64,000 nt of DNA from CAZJBS01 sp964544475 (lineage in GTDB: Bacteria > CLD3 > SB21): NCBI GenBank assembly GCA_964544475.1, contig CAZJBS010000001.1, positions 124,001 through 188,000 on the forward strand, read 5' to 3'. A program made the position numbers and the translations under genes. Of this stretch, positions 36,270-46,374 are shown one piece after another. Every line of letters starts with the position of its first letter. Positions within the stretch are counted from its first letter, which is position 1. The notes beneath the pieces are model-generated. The model was not told the DNA's origin. It was given only the letters and a program-made list of their open reading frames with translations, and did not search any database.

Positions 36270-37376
36270 GTGTTGTCTTTCACTCCTTCAAACCCACCCA
36301 ATTTGAATTTCCTCAGACTGGTCATCCAGAAATCGACACTTGGCCGGGTTGTCATCGCGTCAGGCCTCCTTTGGTGGACCGCATGCAGTGGATCGAAGGA
36401 ACTTTCCAACCTGGAGCGCCGCGAGCGGGCGTATCGACTTGCCGAAAAGGCCGTCCATCAAATCGAAAAAGGACGGTTGAAAGAGGCCGTCGGCAACGCC
36501 TGGAAGGCTGTCGCAATGGATTCGGCGAATAGCACCGCCTATGCGGCGCTGGGGCGCGCCTACAACCAGTTGCACTGGTATGATTCAACGGCCGCCATGC
36601 TGAAGCGCGGTATCTTGTACGGCGCCGATTCCGCGACGGTGTGGTTTGAACTTGCCGTGGCCGCCGAAGAATTACTTCTCGTCAACGAGGCGATTCAGGC
36701 GTACGAGCAGGTCGTGCTGAAGGACTCAGTCCATGCGCAGGGTCTGTTCAGGCTGGCTCGGATGTACAACCGTGCCGGCGAGTTGGCAAGGGCTTTTGCC
36801 TTGTCCGGGAAGTCGGTACGGCTTTCTCCGGCGGATGAAGAGATACAGTTGCTGTATCAAACCGTGATGGCCGAGTATAAGAAGGAGTTCCCGCGCCTGA
36901 CGTACGAGTCGAAAATACTGGCGGCATGTGTGACGGCCCCCACGATCTCGAGAGGCCAGATAAGTGTGCTCTGGACAGCGATGATGAAACCTTCCGGGCA
37001 GACGTCATCGGTTCGGTTCAAAGATCTTGACGACAAGGACTCCCTGGCCTACTACGCCCGGCAGGCGGTTGGATCGGGGTTTCTGGAAGTCCTTCCGGAC
37101 CAACGATTTCATCCTGACTACCTGATGACACGGCGGAATTTGGCCTATTATCTATACACCTATAGCCAGGATGCATTTGTGAATGGGCAAACGTTGCCGT
37201 CGGATGTCATGGATAATGATCCACAAGCAACAGCCATCCAATGGTCCATTCAATCCGGTCTGATGGCTGCGACCGGATCTCGCTTTGAACCGGAGCGCCT
37301 GCTGACCGGAGCGGAAGCGGTGTCCATATTGAAAACATTCCGCGATCAATGGAGGAGCCGGCATCATGGCCGATAA
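36270..37376 (+). CDS. TPR lipoprotein with SLH-like C-terminal region
   Basis: 368 residues from GTG 36270 (TTG 36303 is an alternative that gives a tidier signal). An N-terminal hydrophobic segment ends in 'LLWWTAC', a possible but imperfect lipobox. Residues about 50-200 form TPR-type helix pairs ('AYAALGRAYNQLHWYDSTAAML', 'VWFELAVAAEELLLVNEAIQAY' split by helix turns). Residues about 250-365 carry two segments like S-layer homology domains ('FKDLDDKDSLAYYARQAV', then 'DQRFHPDYLMTRRNLAY'). It may scaffold an envelope assembly or bind cell wall; function unknown. It follows the tRNA by 15 nt and overlaps the cobalamin protein gene by 11 nt. Confidence 0.8.
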   Translation: MLSFTPSNPPNLNFLRLVIQKSTLGRVVIASGLLWWTACSGSKELSNLERRERAYRLAEKAVHQIEKGRLKEAVGNAWKAVAMDSANSTAYAALGRAYNQLHWYDSTAAMLKRGILYGADSATVWFELAVAAEELLLVNEAIQAYEQVVLKDSVHAQGLFRLARMYNRAGELARAFALSGKSVRLSPADEEIQLLYQTVMAEYKKEFPRLTYESKILAACVTAPTISRGQISVLWTAMMKPSGQTSSVRFKDLDDKDSLAYYARQAVGSGFLEVLPDQRFHPDYLMTRRNLAYYLYTYSQDAFVNGQTLPSDVMDNDPQATAIQWSIQSGLMAATGSRFEPERLLTGAEAVSILKTFRDQWRSRHHGR

Positions 37377-39456
37377 TTCCAAAAGGGTCGTGTACGATCC
37401 ACTCGTTGAAATACTCAACTACTATTCAACGAGAACAAAAGAAACTGGACCTAAAAAATCACGCCTCGCCGGTCCCGTCGAGGAGCGTCTAAAACATCGC
37501 ATCATTGATGGTGAAAAGAAGGGTCTTGAAAGTGACCTTCAGGATGCCATGAAGACGTACCAACCCCTCGACATCGTTAATCATCTCTTGCTGGATGGCA
37601 TGAGGGTTGTGGGTGAATTGTTTGGCAAAGGAGAAATGCAACTGCCGTTTGTTCTCCAATCGGCGGAAGTCATGAAAACAGCCGTGGCATTTCTGGAACC
37701 CCACATGGAGAAGACCACCGGGTCACAGAAGGGCACGATGGTCCTGGCCACCGTCAAAGGCGATGTGCATGACATCGGAAAAAACCTCGTCGATATCATT
37801 TTGACCAACAACGGATATCGGGTTGTGAATTTGGGAATCAAGGTGGCCATCGATGCGATTCTCAAAGCGGTGGACCAGCACAAGGCCGATGCGGTGGGCA
37901 TGAGCGGGTTGCTGGTCAAGTCCACGCTGATCATGAAGGAGAATCTCGAAGTGATGATCGAACGCGGAGTTCGAATTCCGGTTATGCTGGGCGGCGCGGC
38001 GCTGACCCGCCGGTATGTGGAAGAGGATCTGAGAGCCATTTTCGACGGGCCGCTGTTCTATTGCGAGGACGCGTTTGCGGGTCTGCGGGCGATGGAGGAC
38101 ATCGCGCGCGGCGACGCCGCGCCCGCGCCGGTGGGCGATCCACTCGATACTCCGGCCGAAACCGTGGCGGATGTGGTCAAGCGAATCCGCATCGTTCGAC
38201 ACCAATGGAACAAAGTACTCGAATACGTGTCCGACGAGGACTTCCGGGAGAAAGCACAATTCGGGAAATGGTCACTGTCGGAGTTGGTCGCTCAGTTGAT
38301 CGGATGGGAAGAACAGCTGGCGTCTTTTCTTGGTTCAGCGGATCGTGGCGGTCCGTGGCCCGAGGACGATACGCTGAACGAGAGATTTGCCGGGCGAGGG
38401 GCGAGTATGAATCGTGACGCGTTGATCGAGTTGTGGAACGATACGCAGACCACGCTGATCGGCGTGCTCCAGACGCTGCCCGATTCGGTTCTCCAACAAC
38501 ATCCCGCCGGCAGGAATATGAAAACGATCGTTGCGGAGTACAGCTATGCCGGCCAGCATGAACACTTGAAAAAAGCCCGCCAATGGCTGCACGAACGCCA
38601 GACGCGTCACGCGCGGCTCGCGCCGGCCAAACCACATCGATCGGCGGTCAGTGACCATGTTGATATACCGAAGGTTCCTTTTTACGGCTCCCGGATCGCG
38701 GACAGCCTGATTCTGGACGACGTGTATCCCCTGATCAATGACATTGCGTTGTTTCGGGGACAATGGCAATTCACCCGCGGAAAAATGACCCCGGATGAAT
38801 ATGACGCGTTTGTCCATTCAACCGTGCAACCGGTCTTCACGAAATGGAAAGACCGTGCGCAGCGCGAACGCCTGCTAGTACCCCGCGTTGTGTATGGTTA
38901 TTTTCCATGTTTGTCCGAAGGGGACGACGTAATCGTGTACCACGATGATTTGAAGTCGGAACGGCTCCGTTTCTCGTTTCCACGCCAGGCCGGTGACCAT
39001 CGCTTGTGCATTGCCGATTTTTTTGCACCCTGCGGTTCCGGAAAGATGGATGTCCTGGGGTGTATGCTGGTCACGGTTGGACGTCAGGCTTCGGATTTTT
39101 CTGCCAGACTATTCGAAGAAAACAACTACGCTGACTATCTGTATTTTCACGGACTGAGTGTGGAGACGGCGGAAGCGCTGGCGGAATACTGGCACCGTCA
39201 TATGCGCCGGGAGATGGGAATCGGGGACGGGGATGCTAAGGAGACCCGTAAGTTGTTTCAGCAGGCTTACCGGGGTTCACGATACAGTTTTGGTTATCCC
39301 GCATGCCCAAACCTGGAAGATCAGTCCAAGTTGTTCACGCTGCTCCAACCGGAACGCATCGATGTGACGCTGACCGAAGAATTTCATCTGGTGCCCGAGC
39401 AATCCACCAGTGCGATTGTCGTGCATCATCCTGAGGCTCGTTATTTCAATATCTAG
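37366..39456 (+). CDS. metH: Methionine synthase C-terminal half (cobalamin + AdoMet-activation modules) with embedded DinB-like domain
   Basis: 696 residues. Residues 37-115 are the MetH cap domain ('EERLKHRIIDGEKKG', 'GMRVVGELFGKGEMQLPFV'). Residues 121-247 are the B12-binding Rossmann domain with the Co-ligand motif 'DVHDIG' (His135) and 'VGMSGLLVKST'. Residues 435-696 are the reactivation domain ('FRGQWQF', 'ERLLVPRVVYGYFPC', 'APCGSGKMDVLG', 'RGSRYSFGYPACPN'). The homocysteine and folate modules are absent and must be encoded elsewhere. Residues about 265-415 read as a DinB/ClbS-type four-helix domain ('KWSLSELVAQLIGWEEQL', 'YAGQHEHLKKARQWLHE'), not a normal part of MetH. Its stop overlaps the DUF1573 stop in CTAG. 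Confidence 0.88.
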   Translation: MADNSKRVVYDPLVEILNYYSTRTKETGPKKSRLAGPVEERLKHRIIDGEKKGLESDLQDAMKTYQPLDIVNHLLLDGMRVVGELFGKGEMQLPFVLQSAEVMKTAVAFLEPHMEKTTGSQKGTMVLATVKGDVHDIGKNLVDIILTNNGYRVVNLGIKVAIDAILKAVDQHKADAVGMSGLLVKSTLIMKENLEVMIERGVRIPVMLGGAALTRRYVEEDLRAIFDGPLFYCEDAFAGLRAMEDIARGDAAPAPVGDPLDTPAETVADVVKRIRIVRHQWNKVLEYVSDEDFREKAQFGKWSLSELVAQLIGWEEQLASFLGSADRGGPWPEDDTLNERFAGRGASMNRDALIELWNDTQTTLIGVLQTLPDSVLQQHPAGRNMKTIVAEYSYAGQHEHLKKARQWLHERQTRHARLAPAKPHRSAVSDHVDIPKVPFYGSRIADSLILDDVYPLINDIALFRGQWQFTRGKMTPDEYDAFVHSTVQPVFTKWKDRAQRERLLVPRVVYGYFPCLSEGDDVIVYHDDLKSERLRFSFPRQAGDHRLCIADFFAPCGSGKMDVLGCMLVTVGRQASDFSARLFEENNYADYLYFHGLSVETAEALAEYWHRHMRREMGIGDGDAKETRKLFQQAYRGSRYSFGYPACPNLEDQSKLFTLLQPERIDVTLTEEFHLVPEQSTSAIVVHHPEARYFNI

Positions 39457-39887
39457 GGGGTCTTCAACACATCCATCACGCTGGACTGGGCGTCTTTGGC
39501 CAGAACTTCAACGGTGAAGGTAAGGGTCACGAGTGGGCTGGCCGGGTCGTTCGAGCGGACATAAACCGATTTTTTTGTTTTGCCAATCCGGCCGGCGCTG
39601 TTGAAACTGGCTTTGATTCCGCCTTCCCCGCCGGGGGCCACGACATTCGCGCTGGCCAGCGCCGCCGTACAGCCACACGACGCATCCACTTTGCTGATTC
39701 TCAAGGTGTCGCTTCCCCGGTTTGCGAATGTAAACGTATGTTCGACAACCTGGCCCTCCTGGATCTGGCCAAGGTCAAAGGCCGTTTCCGCAAATTGTAT
39801 CTTTGAGCTCTTTTTGTCCTGTTTATCCCCGGCGACGACAGCCTGGAACGCCATTAGTACCAAGCAAAGCAGACTTCGAGTTATCAT
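39453..39887 (-). CDS. DUF1573 periplasmic/secreted protein
   Basis: 144 residues. A signal peptide ('SLLCLVLMAFQAVVAG') is followed by one DUF1573 immunoglobulin-like domain: 'FDLGQIQEGQVVEHTFTFAN' (split at the strand turn), 'GSDTLRISKVDASCGCT' with the hallmark Cys-Gly-Cys, 'PGGEGGIKASFNSAGR' and 'VRSNDPASPLVTLTF'. The family is abundant in the FCB group and its function is unknown. It stands alone on this strand, convergent with the metH-like gene (CTAG overlap) and divergent from recO. The 165-nt gap to recO (39888-40052) contains only weak promoter-like boxes on both strands. Confidence 0.9.
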   Translation of the reverse strand: MITRSLLCLVLMAFQAVVAGDKQDKKSSKIQFAETAFDLGQIQEGQVVEHTFTFANRGSDTLRISKVDASCGCTAALASANVVAPGGEGGIKASFNSAGRIGKTKKSVYVRSNDPASPLVTLTFTVEVLAKDAQSSVMDVLKTP

Positions 39888-40052
39888 TGTTCATCCTCAG
39901 TATGGTGATTGCATCAATAACGAAGCAAGTTATTTCGAAATTCCTGCAAAATCAAGCGGGTTTTGCCCGTGGAAGCATTAACTGTGCCAAAACAGTATTG
40001 CTTTTCTATGTTCTATCAACTACTTTCAATCAGCAAAAATCAAGCCAAGACG

Positions 40053-40811
40053 ATGTCGATTCAGAGGACAGAAGCCGTTATTTTGAAGACCATTCCATTC
40101 GGCGAAACGAGCAAGATCGTGACGGCGTTGACCAGGGATCATGGCAAGGTAAGTTTGATCGCCAAAGGCGCCCGTGATGTCAAGAGCAAGTATGGCGGGT
40201 CGCTGGAGTTGTTCACGCATGTGCAGGTCATATTTTACGAGCGTGAAACCCGCGACATGCAGTATTTGTCGGACGTGGCCGTAATAGATCCCTTTCTAAA
40301 AATACGGGACGATCTGCCTCTGACGTACACCGCCTTGTCAATTATTGAAATCTGTCAACGGGCCGTCCATGGCAATGAGACGACAAAGGATCTGTTTGAC
40401 GCGTCGATCCAGTCGTTGAAAATGATCGAGGAAAATCCCAAGCGCGCTATGATGGCATTGATTACGTTCCTGGCGCTGGCGGCGGACCACCTTGGATTTC
40501 GTCTCAACGTGACCTGCGATGCCTGCCAGGATGTCTTAGCCCATGACACGCTCAGTTTCAACATCGAAAAAGGATGTCTGTCGTGTGAGGCCTGTCCGGC
40601 CACACGCCGTTCGTTGGTCGGTCATTGGCCGTTGTCCAAGGAAGCGGCCGCCATTCTGGGCCAGGTGATACGGACGCGCGGCATGGGGATCCTCAATGTG
40701 GCCATGAGCCCGTCGGCGGGTCGCGAATTGTTCAACGCACTTGTCAAACACCTGCAATATCACGTGGAAGAACTCCAGGGATTGCAGGCCATTCGCTACG
40801 TGAAAGCATGA
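40053..40811 (+). CDS. recO: DNA repair protein RecO
   Basis: 252 residues from ATG 40053. An N-terminal OB-fold ('RTEAVILKTIPFGETSKIVT', 'KVSLIAKGARDVKSKYGGSL') is followed by helices and a zinc motif 'CDACQ' ... 'CLSCEAC' near residues 160-182. RecO anneals ssDNA and loads RecA with RecR in the RecFOR pathway. An in-frame extension upstream is poor protein and is rejected. lptC follows in an ATGA overlap, so recO heads a long operon reaching birA. Confidence 0.95.
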   Translation: MSIQRTEAVILKTIPFGETSKIVTALTRDHGKVSLIAKGARDVKSKYGGSLELFTHVQVIFYERETRDMQYLSDVAVIDPFLKIRDDLPLTYTALSIIEICQRAVHGNETTKDLFDASIQSLKMIEENPKRAMMALITFLALAADHLGFRLNVTCDACQDVLAHDTLSFNIEKGCLSCEACPATRRSLVGHWPLSKEAAAILGQVIRTRGMGILNVAMSPSAGRELFNALVKHLQYHVEELQGLQAIRYVKA

Positions 40812-41428
40812 ATACTCTGCGTTGGTGGTTGGCCGTGGCCGTGGTTATGGGTTGTCATGAATCCGGCGAAGATGCCGTTCTCATGCCGTCCGCCAAGGAT
40901 CGACCCAACCAGGAAGGCTGGCTTTCGACCGTGACCATCTCCACCAACGGCGTGACGGATTCCCATATCCGGTATACGCACATGATGCGGTGGGAAAGCC
41001 GCCAGACGACCACTTTCAATGAAGGCTTGCAGGTCGATTTTTATGAGGATGGCCGGCACACGGCGGTGTTGACAGCCGACAGCGGCGACATCCGTGGCAA
41101 TAACAATCTGACCGCGATCGGTCGCGTGGTCATCGTATCCGACAGCGGCTTGTCCATGCGTACTGAAAAAGTGTACTGGGACAACCAGAAAAAGCGGGTC
41201 TTTGCCGACGGATTCGTAACGCTGACCTCCAACGAAGACACATTGAACGGGTATGCGTTTGAATCCAACAAGGATCTGACAAGCTGGAAAATGAAGAATG
41301 CGTTCGGCCAATCCGCGAGAGATCTTGACCTCCGAACCGGCACTATGCGGACTTCCAAACGGCCATCCACACAGGATCGGCAATTGGAGAGGGAAGTCGA
41401 GGATGTCCTGAAGGAGGATCGGCGATGA
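40808..41428 (+). CDS. lptC: LptC-like LPS export lipoprotein
   Basis: 206 residues. The N-terminal signal ends in the lipobox 'VVMGC' (Cys16), then a DUF1239/LptC-type beta-jellyroll: 'GLQVDFYEDGRHTAVLTAD', 'GDIRGNNNLTAIGRVVIV' and 'LSMRTEKVYWDNQKKRVFA' are the repeating strand patterns of the Lpt bridge. LptC links the LptBFG transporter to LptA in the periplasm. A lipoprotein form replacing the usual single TM is common in FCB relatives. It is in ATGA overlaps with recO and lptA, the expected context. Confidence 0.88.
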   Translation: MNTLRWWLAVAVVMGCHESGEDAVLMPSAKDRPNQEGWLSTVTISTNGVTDSHIRYTHMMRWESRQTTTFNEGLQVDFYEDGRHTAVLTADSGDIRGNNNLTAIGRVVIVSDSGLSMRTEKVYWDNQKKRVFADGFVTLTSNEDTLNGYAFESNKDLTSWKMKNAFGQSARDLDLRTGTMRTSKRPSTQDRQLEREVEDVLKEDRR

Positions 41429-42615
41429 AGCGGTTTCTCCGCGTCTGGCTGGTCTTTCTGGCGGTCAGCGGGGCTATGGCCCAGGAAAACGAAGGCTCGG
41501 TTGGCCACTATAAGCCGCTCCGTTTGGAAAGCGCCGATGAAATCGAGAACCAGCGTGTGGACGGTAAGGACGTCATGTGGGGCCGCGGGCATGTGAGATT
41601 CTCTCAGGACACTCTGACCGCGTCCGGTGACCAGGCCGCTTTTTTTCGGGATTTGCAAATGGCCATACTTGTCGGCCATGTCGTCCTTGACGACCGCCAT
41701 CGCATCATTTTCAGCGAGAAGGCCCGATATTATGCCCGCAACAAGAAAGCCGTCTGCGAAGGACGGGCGCTTTTCATCGACAGGGATCTCACCCTGGCGG
41801 CCGACTCGCTGGTGTATTTTCAGGCGGTCGAACAACTTGTTGCGGTCGGACGGGTCGTGATGTTTGACAGTTCGGAAGGTCTGACGCTGTACGGCGATGA
41901 AGGCTTCTACGATGTACGAAAAAAATACGCCCGGGTAACCGGCCACCCCAGGATCGTCCAGTATGACAGTGCGGTATTCAAGGGCGAGAACACTGCAAGA
42001 CGGAGCCGGGGTTATGAGACGGCCGCGGTCATGGACAGCAATGGCCGACCCTTAACATACGATCCGGAAGACCAATTGACCATAACGGGAAAAATGGTGG
42101 AGGCTTATACCGACAGTCACAAAGTTTATGTGCGTGACAGCGTCCGTTTTGTTCGGGAAAGACTGGTCACCGAATCCGGTTTGGCCGATTTTCACACCAA
42201 GAAGGAGATCCTGCGCCTTGATGAAAAACCTCTGGCCACGTATGGATCAAGCGTTTTGATAGGGGAAATCATGCACGTTCAGTTTCATAAACGGGAGATC
42301 GAGAAGATATGGGTCAATGGCAATGCGGTGGCCACATCGGATGCGGACTCGGCCGGACAGAAGACCAACCGTCTCAGGGGGAAGGAGATTTCCATGTTCA
42401 TTCATGATCGGACTCTGCAACGCATGGAGGCGAATGGCAATGCCTACAACCTTTACTATCTCGAAGGGCAGGAAGGGGTCAATGAAATCTCCGGACCGCG
42501 CATGATCCTCTTTTTTTCAGATGAAGGAAAACTGAAACGCTTTCGCGTCGAGGGTGGCACGGAAGGAACGTATTATCCGGAGCGCCTTTCTTCGAGGGCG
42601 GGAGGGCACCCCTAA
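41425..42615 (+). CDS. lptA: LptA/OstA-like periplasmic LPS bridge protein
   Basis: 396 residues, more than twice E. coli LptA. A signal peptide ('[18 protein letters not shown]') is followed by OstA_N-like jellyroll repeats: '[19 protein letters not shown]', '[14 protein letters not shown]', '[19 protein letters not shown]' and similar 'x-G-x-V-x-x-x-D' strands extending to about residue 330. The length suggests a long preassembled bridge or several fused LptA units. It should carry LPS from LptC to LptD (lptD at 20791-23334). It overlaps lptC by ATGA, and the ABC ATPase gene follows. Confidence 0.85.
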   Translation: MKRFLRVWLVFLAVSGAMAQENEGSVGHYKPLRLESADEIENQRVDGKDVMWGRGHVRFSQDTLTASGDQAAFFRDLQMAILVGHVVLDDRHRIIFSEKARYYARNKKAVCEGRALFIDRDLTLAADSLVYFQAVEQLVAVGRVVMFDSSEGLTLYGDEGFYDVRKKYARVTGHPRIVQYDSAVFKGENTARRSRGYETAAVMDSNGRPLTYDPEDQLTITGKMVEAYTDSHKVYVRDSVRFVRERLVTESGLADFHTKKEILRLDEKPLATYGSSVLIGEIMHVQFHKREIEKIWVNGNAVATSDADSAGQKTNRLRGKEISMFIHDRTLQRMEANGNAYNLYYLEGQEGVNEISGPRMILFFSDEGKLKRFRVEGGTEGTYYPERLSSRAGGHP

Positions 42616-42616
42616 T

Positions 42617-43432
<816 letters not shown>

Positions 43433-43444
43433 AGGATTCGACCT

Positions 43445-45094
43445 ATGTCCCAGGGCATGAAACAAATCCTCAGCCAGCAGATGCGCATGACGCCGCAGCA
43501 GGTGCTGCTTTCGAGCCTGCTCCAACTCCCCATTCAGGCGCTGGAACAGAGACTCAAACAAGAATTGGAACAAAATCCGCTTCTGGAAGAAACCGAGGAG
43601 TTGGAGGAGGAGTTGGAGGAGGAACTCGATCCGATCGAAGAGGCAAAAATCGAACAGTTGCAGGAAAAAGAAGACGAAGAGAAAAAAGCGGAAGAAGAGA
43701 TCAAGGCGCTGGAAGAAACGGAAAAGAAAAAGGACGAAGAGGTCGACTGGCAGCAGATTCTCAACGATGACAACCAGTATGAAGTGAAAGCGCCAAGGGA
43801 TCCCAATCCCGAACAGGACGATGATCACTGGGTACAGCCTGCCCGGACCAGCCTGGCCGACCTTTTACTTGACCAATTGCGGTTCACCGGACTGGATGAT
43901 CGCGAACGAGAGATCGGTGAATACATCATATGGAACTTGAATGAAGACGGGTACCTGGTTTACGAGGAAGAGCCGTTAGCGGAACGCCATCAGCAAGATA
44001 TCGAAAGTTTCCGGCAGGCAGCCACTACTTTGGGACAGGATGAAGCCTCGGCGCCTGGGTTACACACGGAGGAGCCTGAAAGCGACGTGCCCGCCAAATC
44101 GAAAGAGCTTTCCAAACGCCGGGTCGATCCGGTGAAGGCGATTGCGGAGGAACTGCACGTGGACGAGTCCCGTGTATTGCGTGTGCTCCGGGCCGTTCAA
44201 TCGTTGGATCCTGCCGGTATTGCGGCACGCGACCTTCGGGAATGCATCCTGATCCAACTGAAGCGTCAAAAGACCGGGTTTTATGACCAGGGTACGGCCA
44301 TTTCCATCCGAATCATCGAAGAGGCCTATGAAGACTTCATCAACCGGCGGTATGACAAAGTGGCCAGGTTGTTGAAGATTTCCTTTGACGACATCAAGGC
44401 TTCCATCGCCGAGATATTGCAACTCAATCCCAAGCCGGGCGAAGGCTATTTCAGCCCGGAACAGAACTACGTGACGCCGGACGTGGTCATCAAAAAGGTC
44501 AATGACAAGTTCGAAGTTGTTATGAACGACTATCACATGCCCCGTTTGAAAATCAACCACGCTTACAAGCAGATGTTGCTCGAGAAAGACAAAACAAAGA
44601 AGGAAACCAAGGAGTTCATCAAGAACAAGCTTGAAGCCGCCAAATGGCTGATCAATTCCATTTACCGCCGGCGGGATACGATTTTCCGGACCGTTGAGAC
44701 CATTGTGGAACTTCAGAGGGATTTCTTTGAGAAGGGTAAGGAGCACATCAAACCTATGAAACTCGAAGACGTGGCCACCCGGATCGGCATGGACATTTCG
44801 ACCGTGAGCCGAGCAACCAACGGAAAGTATGCCCAAACGGACTATGGGGTTTTTGAACTGAAATACTTCTTCTCGACCGGCATGACCAGTTCGGAAGGGG
44901 AGGACGTGTCAACCAAGCAGATCAAGGCGAAATTGAAGGCCGTGATCGACGAGGAAAACAAGCGGGATCCATTGAGCGACGACGAACTGGCGAGAATCCT
45001 GACCGAGCGCGGCACGCCCATTGCCAGGCGCACCGTGGCTAAATACCGCGAGCAAATGCGCATAGCCCCGGCTCGTCTGAGGCGTGAATTGTAA
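43445..45094 (+). CDS. rpoN: RNA polymerase sigma-54 factor RpoN
   Basis: 549 residues against about 480 in E. coli. Region I 'QQMRMTPQQVLLSSLLQLP' binds activators and core. It is followed by a long Glu/Lys-rich stretch (about residues 45-105), the core-binding domain ('YIIWNLNEDGYL' and 'VQSLDPAGIAARDLRECIL'), the HTH ('LEDVATRIGMDISTVSRATN') and the RpoN box 'ARRTVAKYRE' near residue 527, which reads the -24 element. An AGAGGA Shine-Dalgarno precedes the ATG. Placement right after lptB is a widespread arrangement. I found no convincing -24/-12 promoter in this window. Confidence 0.97.
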   Translation: MSQGMKQILSQQMRMTPQQVLLSSLLQLPIQALEQRLKQELEQNPLLEETEELEEELEEELDPIEEAKIEQLQEKEDEEKKAEEEIKALEETEKKKDEEVDWQQILNDDNQYEVKAPRDPNPEQDDDHWVQPARTSLADLLLDQLRFTGLDDREREIGEYIIWNLNEDGYLVYEEEPLAERHQQDIESFRQAATTLGQDEASAPGLHTEEPESDVPAKSKELSKRRVDPVKAIAEELHVDESRVLRVLRAVQSLDPAGIAARDLRECILIQLKRQKTGFYDQGTAISIRIIEEAYEDFINRRYDKVARLLKISFDDIKASIAEILQLNPKPGEGYFSPEQNYVTPDVVIKKVNDKFEVVMNDYHMPRLKINHAYKQMLLEKDKTKKETKEFIKNKLEAAKWLINSIYRRRDTIFRTVETIVELQRDFFEKGKEHIKPMKLEDVATRIGMDISTVSRATNGKYAQTDYGVFELKYFFSTGMTSSEGEDVSTKQIKAKLKAVIDEENKRDPLSDDELARILTERGTPIARRTVAKYREQMRIAPARLRREL

Positions 45095-45138
45095 ACAAAG
45101 TCCACGAACCCATCTGAAACCGACATGGAGTGCTTCAC

Positions 45139-46068
45139 ATGCGAATTGTAGTCACCGGCGGAGCCGGATTTCTGGGATCCCACTTGTGCGATCGGCTCCT
45201 CGCGGAAGGGCACGACGTCATTGCCATCGATAATCTGATCACGGGCAGCGTGGCCAATATCGAGCATATCCGTGACAAACGTTTCACTTTCATCCACTAC
45301 GATGTCACCAATTATATTTATGTGGATGGCGCCGTGGATTTTGTCTTTCATTTTGCCAGCCCGGCGAGCCCCATCGATTATCTGGAACTTCCCATCCAGA
45401 CCCTCAAAGTCGGATCGCTCGGAACCCACAAAGCATTGGGCCTGGCAAAAGCGAAAAAAGCGGGATTCCTGCTGGCCTCCACGTCGGAAGTTTATGGCGA
45501 TCCGCAGGTCAATCCGCAACCGGAAGACTATTGGGGCAATGTAAACCCGGTGGGCCCGCGGGGCGTTTATGATGAAGCGAAGCGGTTTGCGGAGGCCATG
45601 ACAATGGCGTATCACACGTTTCACCATGTGGACACACGGATTGTCCGCATCTTCAACACGTATGGGCCTCGCAACCGGGCGAACGACGGTCGCGTCGTGC
45701 CGACATTCATCAATCAGGCCATCCGCAACGAGCCGATCACCGTCTTCGGCAAGGGTCAACAAACGCGGTCGTTCTGTTACGTGAGTGACCTGATTGAGGG
45801 CATCTATCGCTTGATGCGTTCCAGAGAACATTATCCGGTCAATATCGGCAATCCCCACGAGATGACCGTGCTGCAGTTTGCCGAACTGATTGTCGAACTC
45901 ACAAAGAGCCGAAGCCAGATTGTCTACAAACCCCTTCCGCAGGATGATCCAACGGTCCGACGGCCGAATATTGAGAAAGCCAGGACCTTGCTGGGTTGGG
46001 AACCGCAGGTGGATATCCGGACGGGCCTTGCGCAGACCATTGAACACTTTATCAAAAAAAAGGGTTGA
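45139..46068 (+). CDS. UDP-glucuronate decarboxylase (UXS)-like SDR enzyme
   Basis: 309 residues from ATG 45139 (GGAG Shine-Dalgarno; GTG 45130 rejected). Extended SDR with '[16 protein letters not shown]', '[14 protein letters not shown]', '[20 protein letters not shown]', 'STSEVYGDP', catalytic 'YDEAKRFAE' and 'RIFNTYGPR': this combination is diagnostic of UXS, which converts UDP-glucuronate to UDP-xylose via UDP-4-keto-arabinose. It adds another sugar nucleotide to those of the EPS cluster 30 kb away. It is the fifth gene after recO in the same direction, following rpoN by 44 nt. Confidence 0.92.
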   Translation: MRIVVTGGAGFLGSHLCDRLLAEGHDVIAIDNLITGSVANIEHIRDKRFTFIHYDVTNYIYVDGAVDFVFHFASPASPIDYLELPIQTLKVGSLGTHKALGLAKAKKAGFLLASTSEVYGDPQVNPQPEDYWGNVNPVGPRGVYDEAKRFAEAMTMAYHTFHHVDTRIVRIFNTYGPRNRANDGRVVPTFINQAIRNEPITVFGKGQQTRSFCYVSDLIEGIYRLMRSREHYPVNIGNPHEMTVLQFAELIVELTKSRSQIVYKPLPQDDPTVRRPNIEKARTLLGWEPQVDIRTGLAQTIEHFIKKKG

Positions 46069-46071
46069 GGC

Positions 46072-46374
46072 ATGGGATTTCGAATGGGAATGCTGGCCAT
46101 GGCTATGTCGGCGGTATTGAGCTGTTCATCCGAAAGACCGGTGATCGAAACATCCAAAACCGGTATGATCGATGGCGAAGTCGTTTATGTGGATATGGAG
46201 GGCGGCTTTTTCGGGATCCTGTGCGGGGCCGATAAATTCAGTCCCGTCGTATTGCCTGACGAATTCAAGAAGGACGGTTTGAAGATTCGATTCAAATACC
46301 GGCGGACAAAAGATCGCATGTCCACGACCCAATGGGGCACGCTGATCGAAGTCACGGTCATTGAAAAGCGATGA
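46072..46374 (+). CDS. Small lipoprotein with a conserved beta domain, function unknown
   Basis: 100 residues. The signal ends in the lipobox 'AVLSC' (Cys18). The mature part reads 'GEVVYVDMEGGFFGILCG', 'VVLPDEFKKDGLKIRFKYR' and 'STTQWGTLIEVTVIEKR'. I recognise this as a small domain seen alone or fused in bacterial and archaeal lipoproteins (pattern G-x-V-x-x-x-D-x-E-G-G-F-[FWY]-G-I ... LP-x-x-F-x-x-D-G-L-x-V-x-F ... W-G), with no established function. It lies 3 nt after the UXS gene and in ATGA overlap with xdhC. Confidence 0.75.
   Translation: MGFRMGMLAMAMSAVLSCSSERPVIETSKTGMIDGEVVYVDMEGGFFGILCGADKFSPVVLPDEFKKDGLKIRFKYRRTKDRMSTTQWGTLIEVTVIEKR

Noticed and set aside
44842..46047. A 401-codon open frame on the minus strand opposite the 3' end of rpoN and the UDP-glucuronate decarboxylase gene.
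   Set aside because: It is antisense to two well-conserved genes, has low-complexity His/Asp/Arg-rich composition and no recognisable motif; long antisense frames arise here from codon bias.
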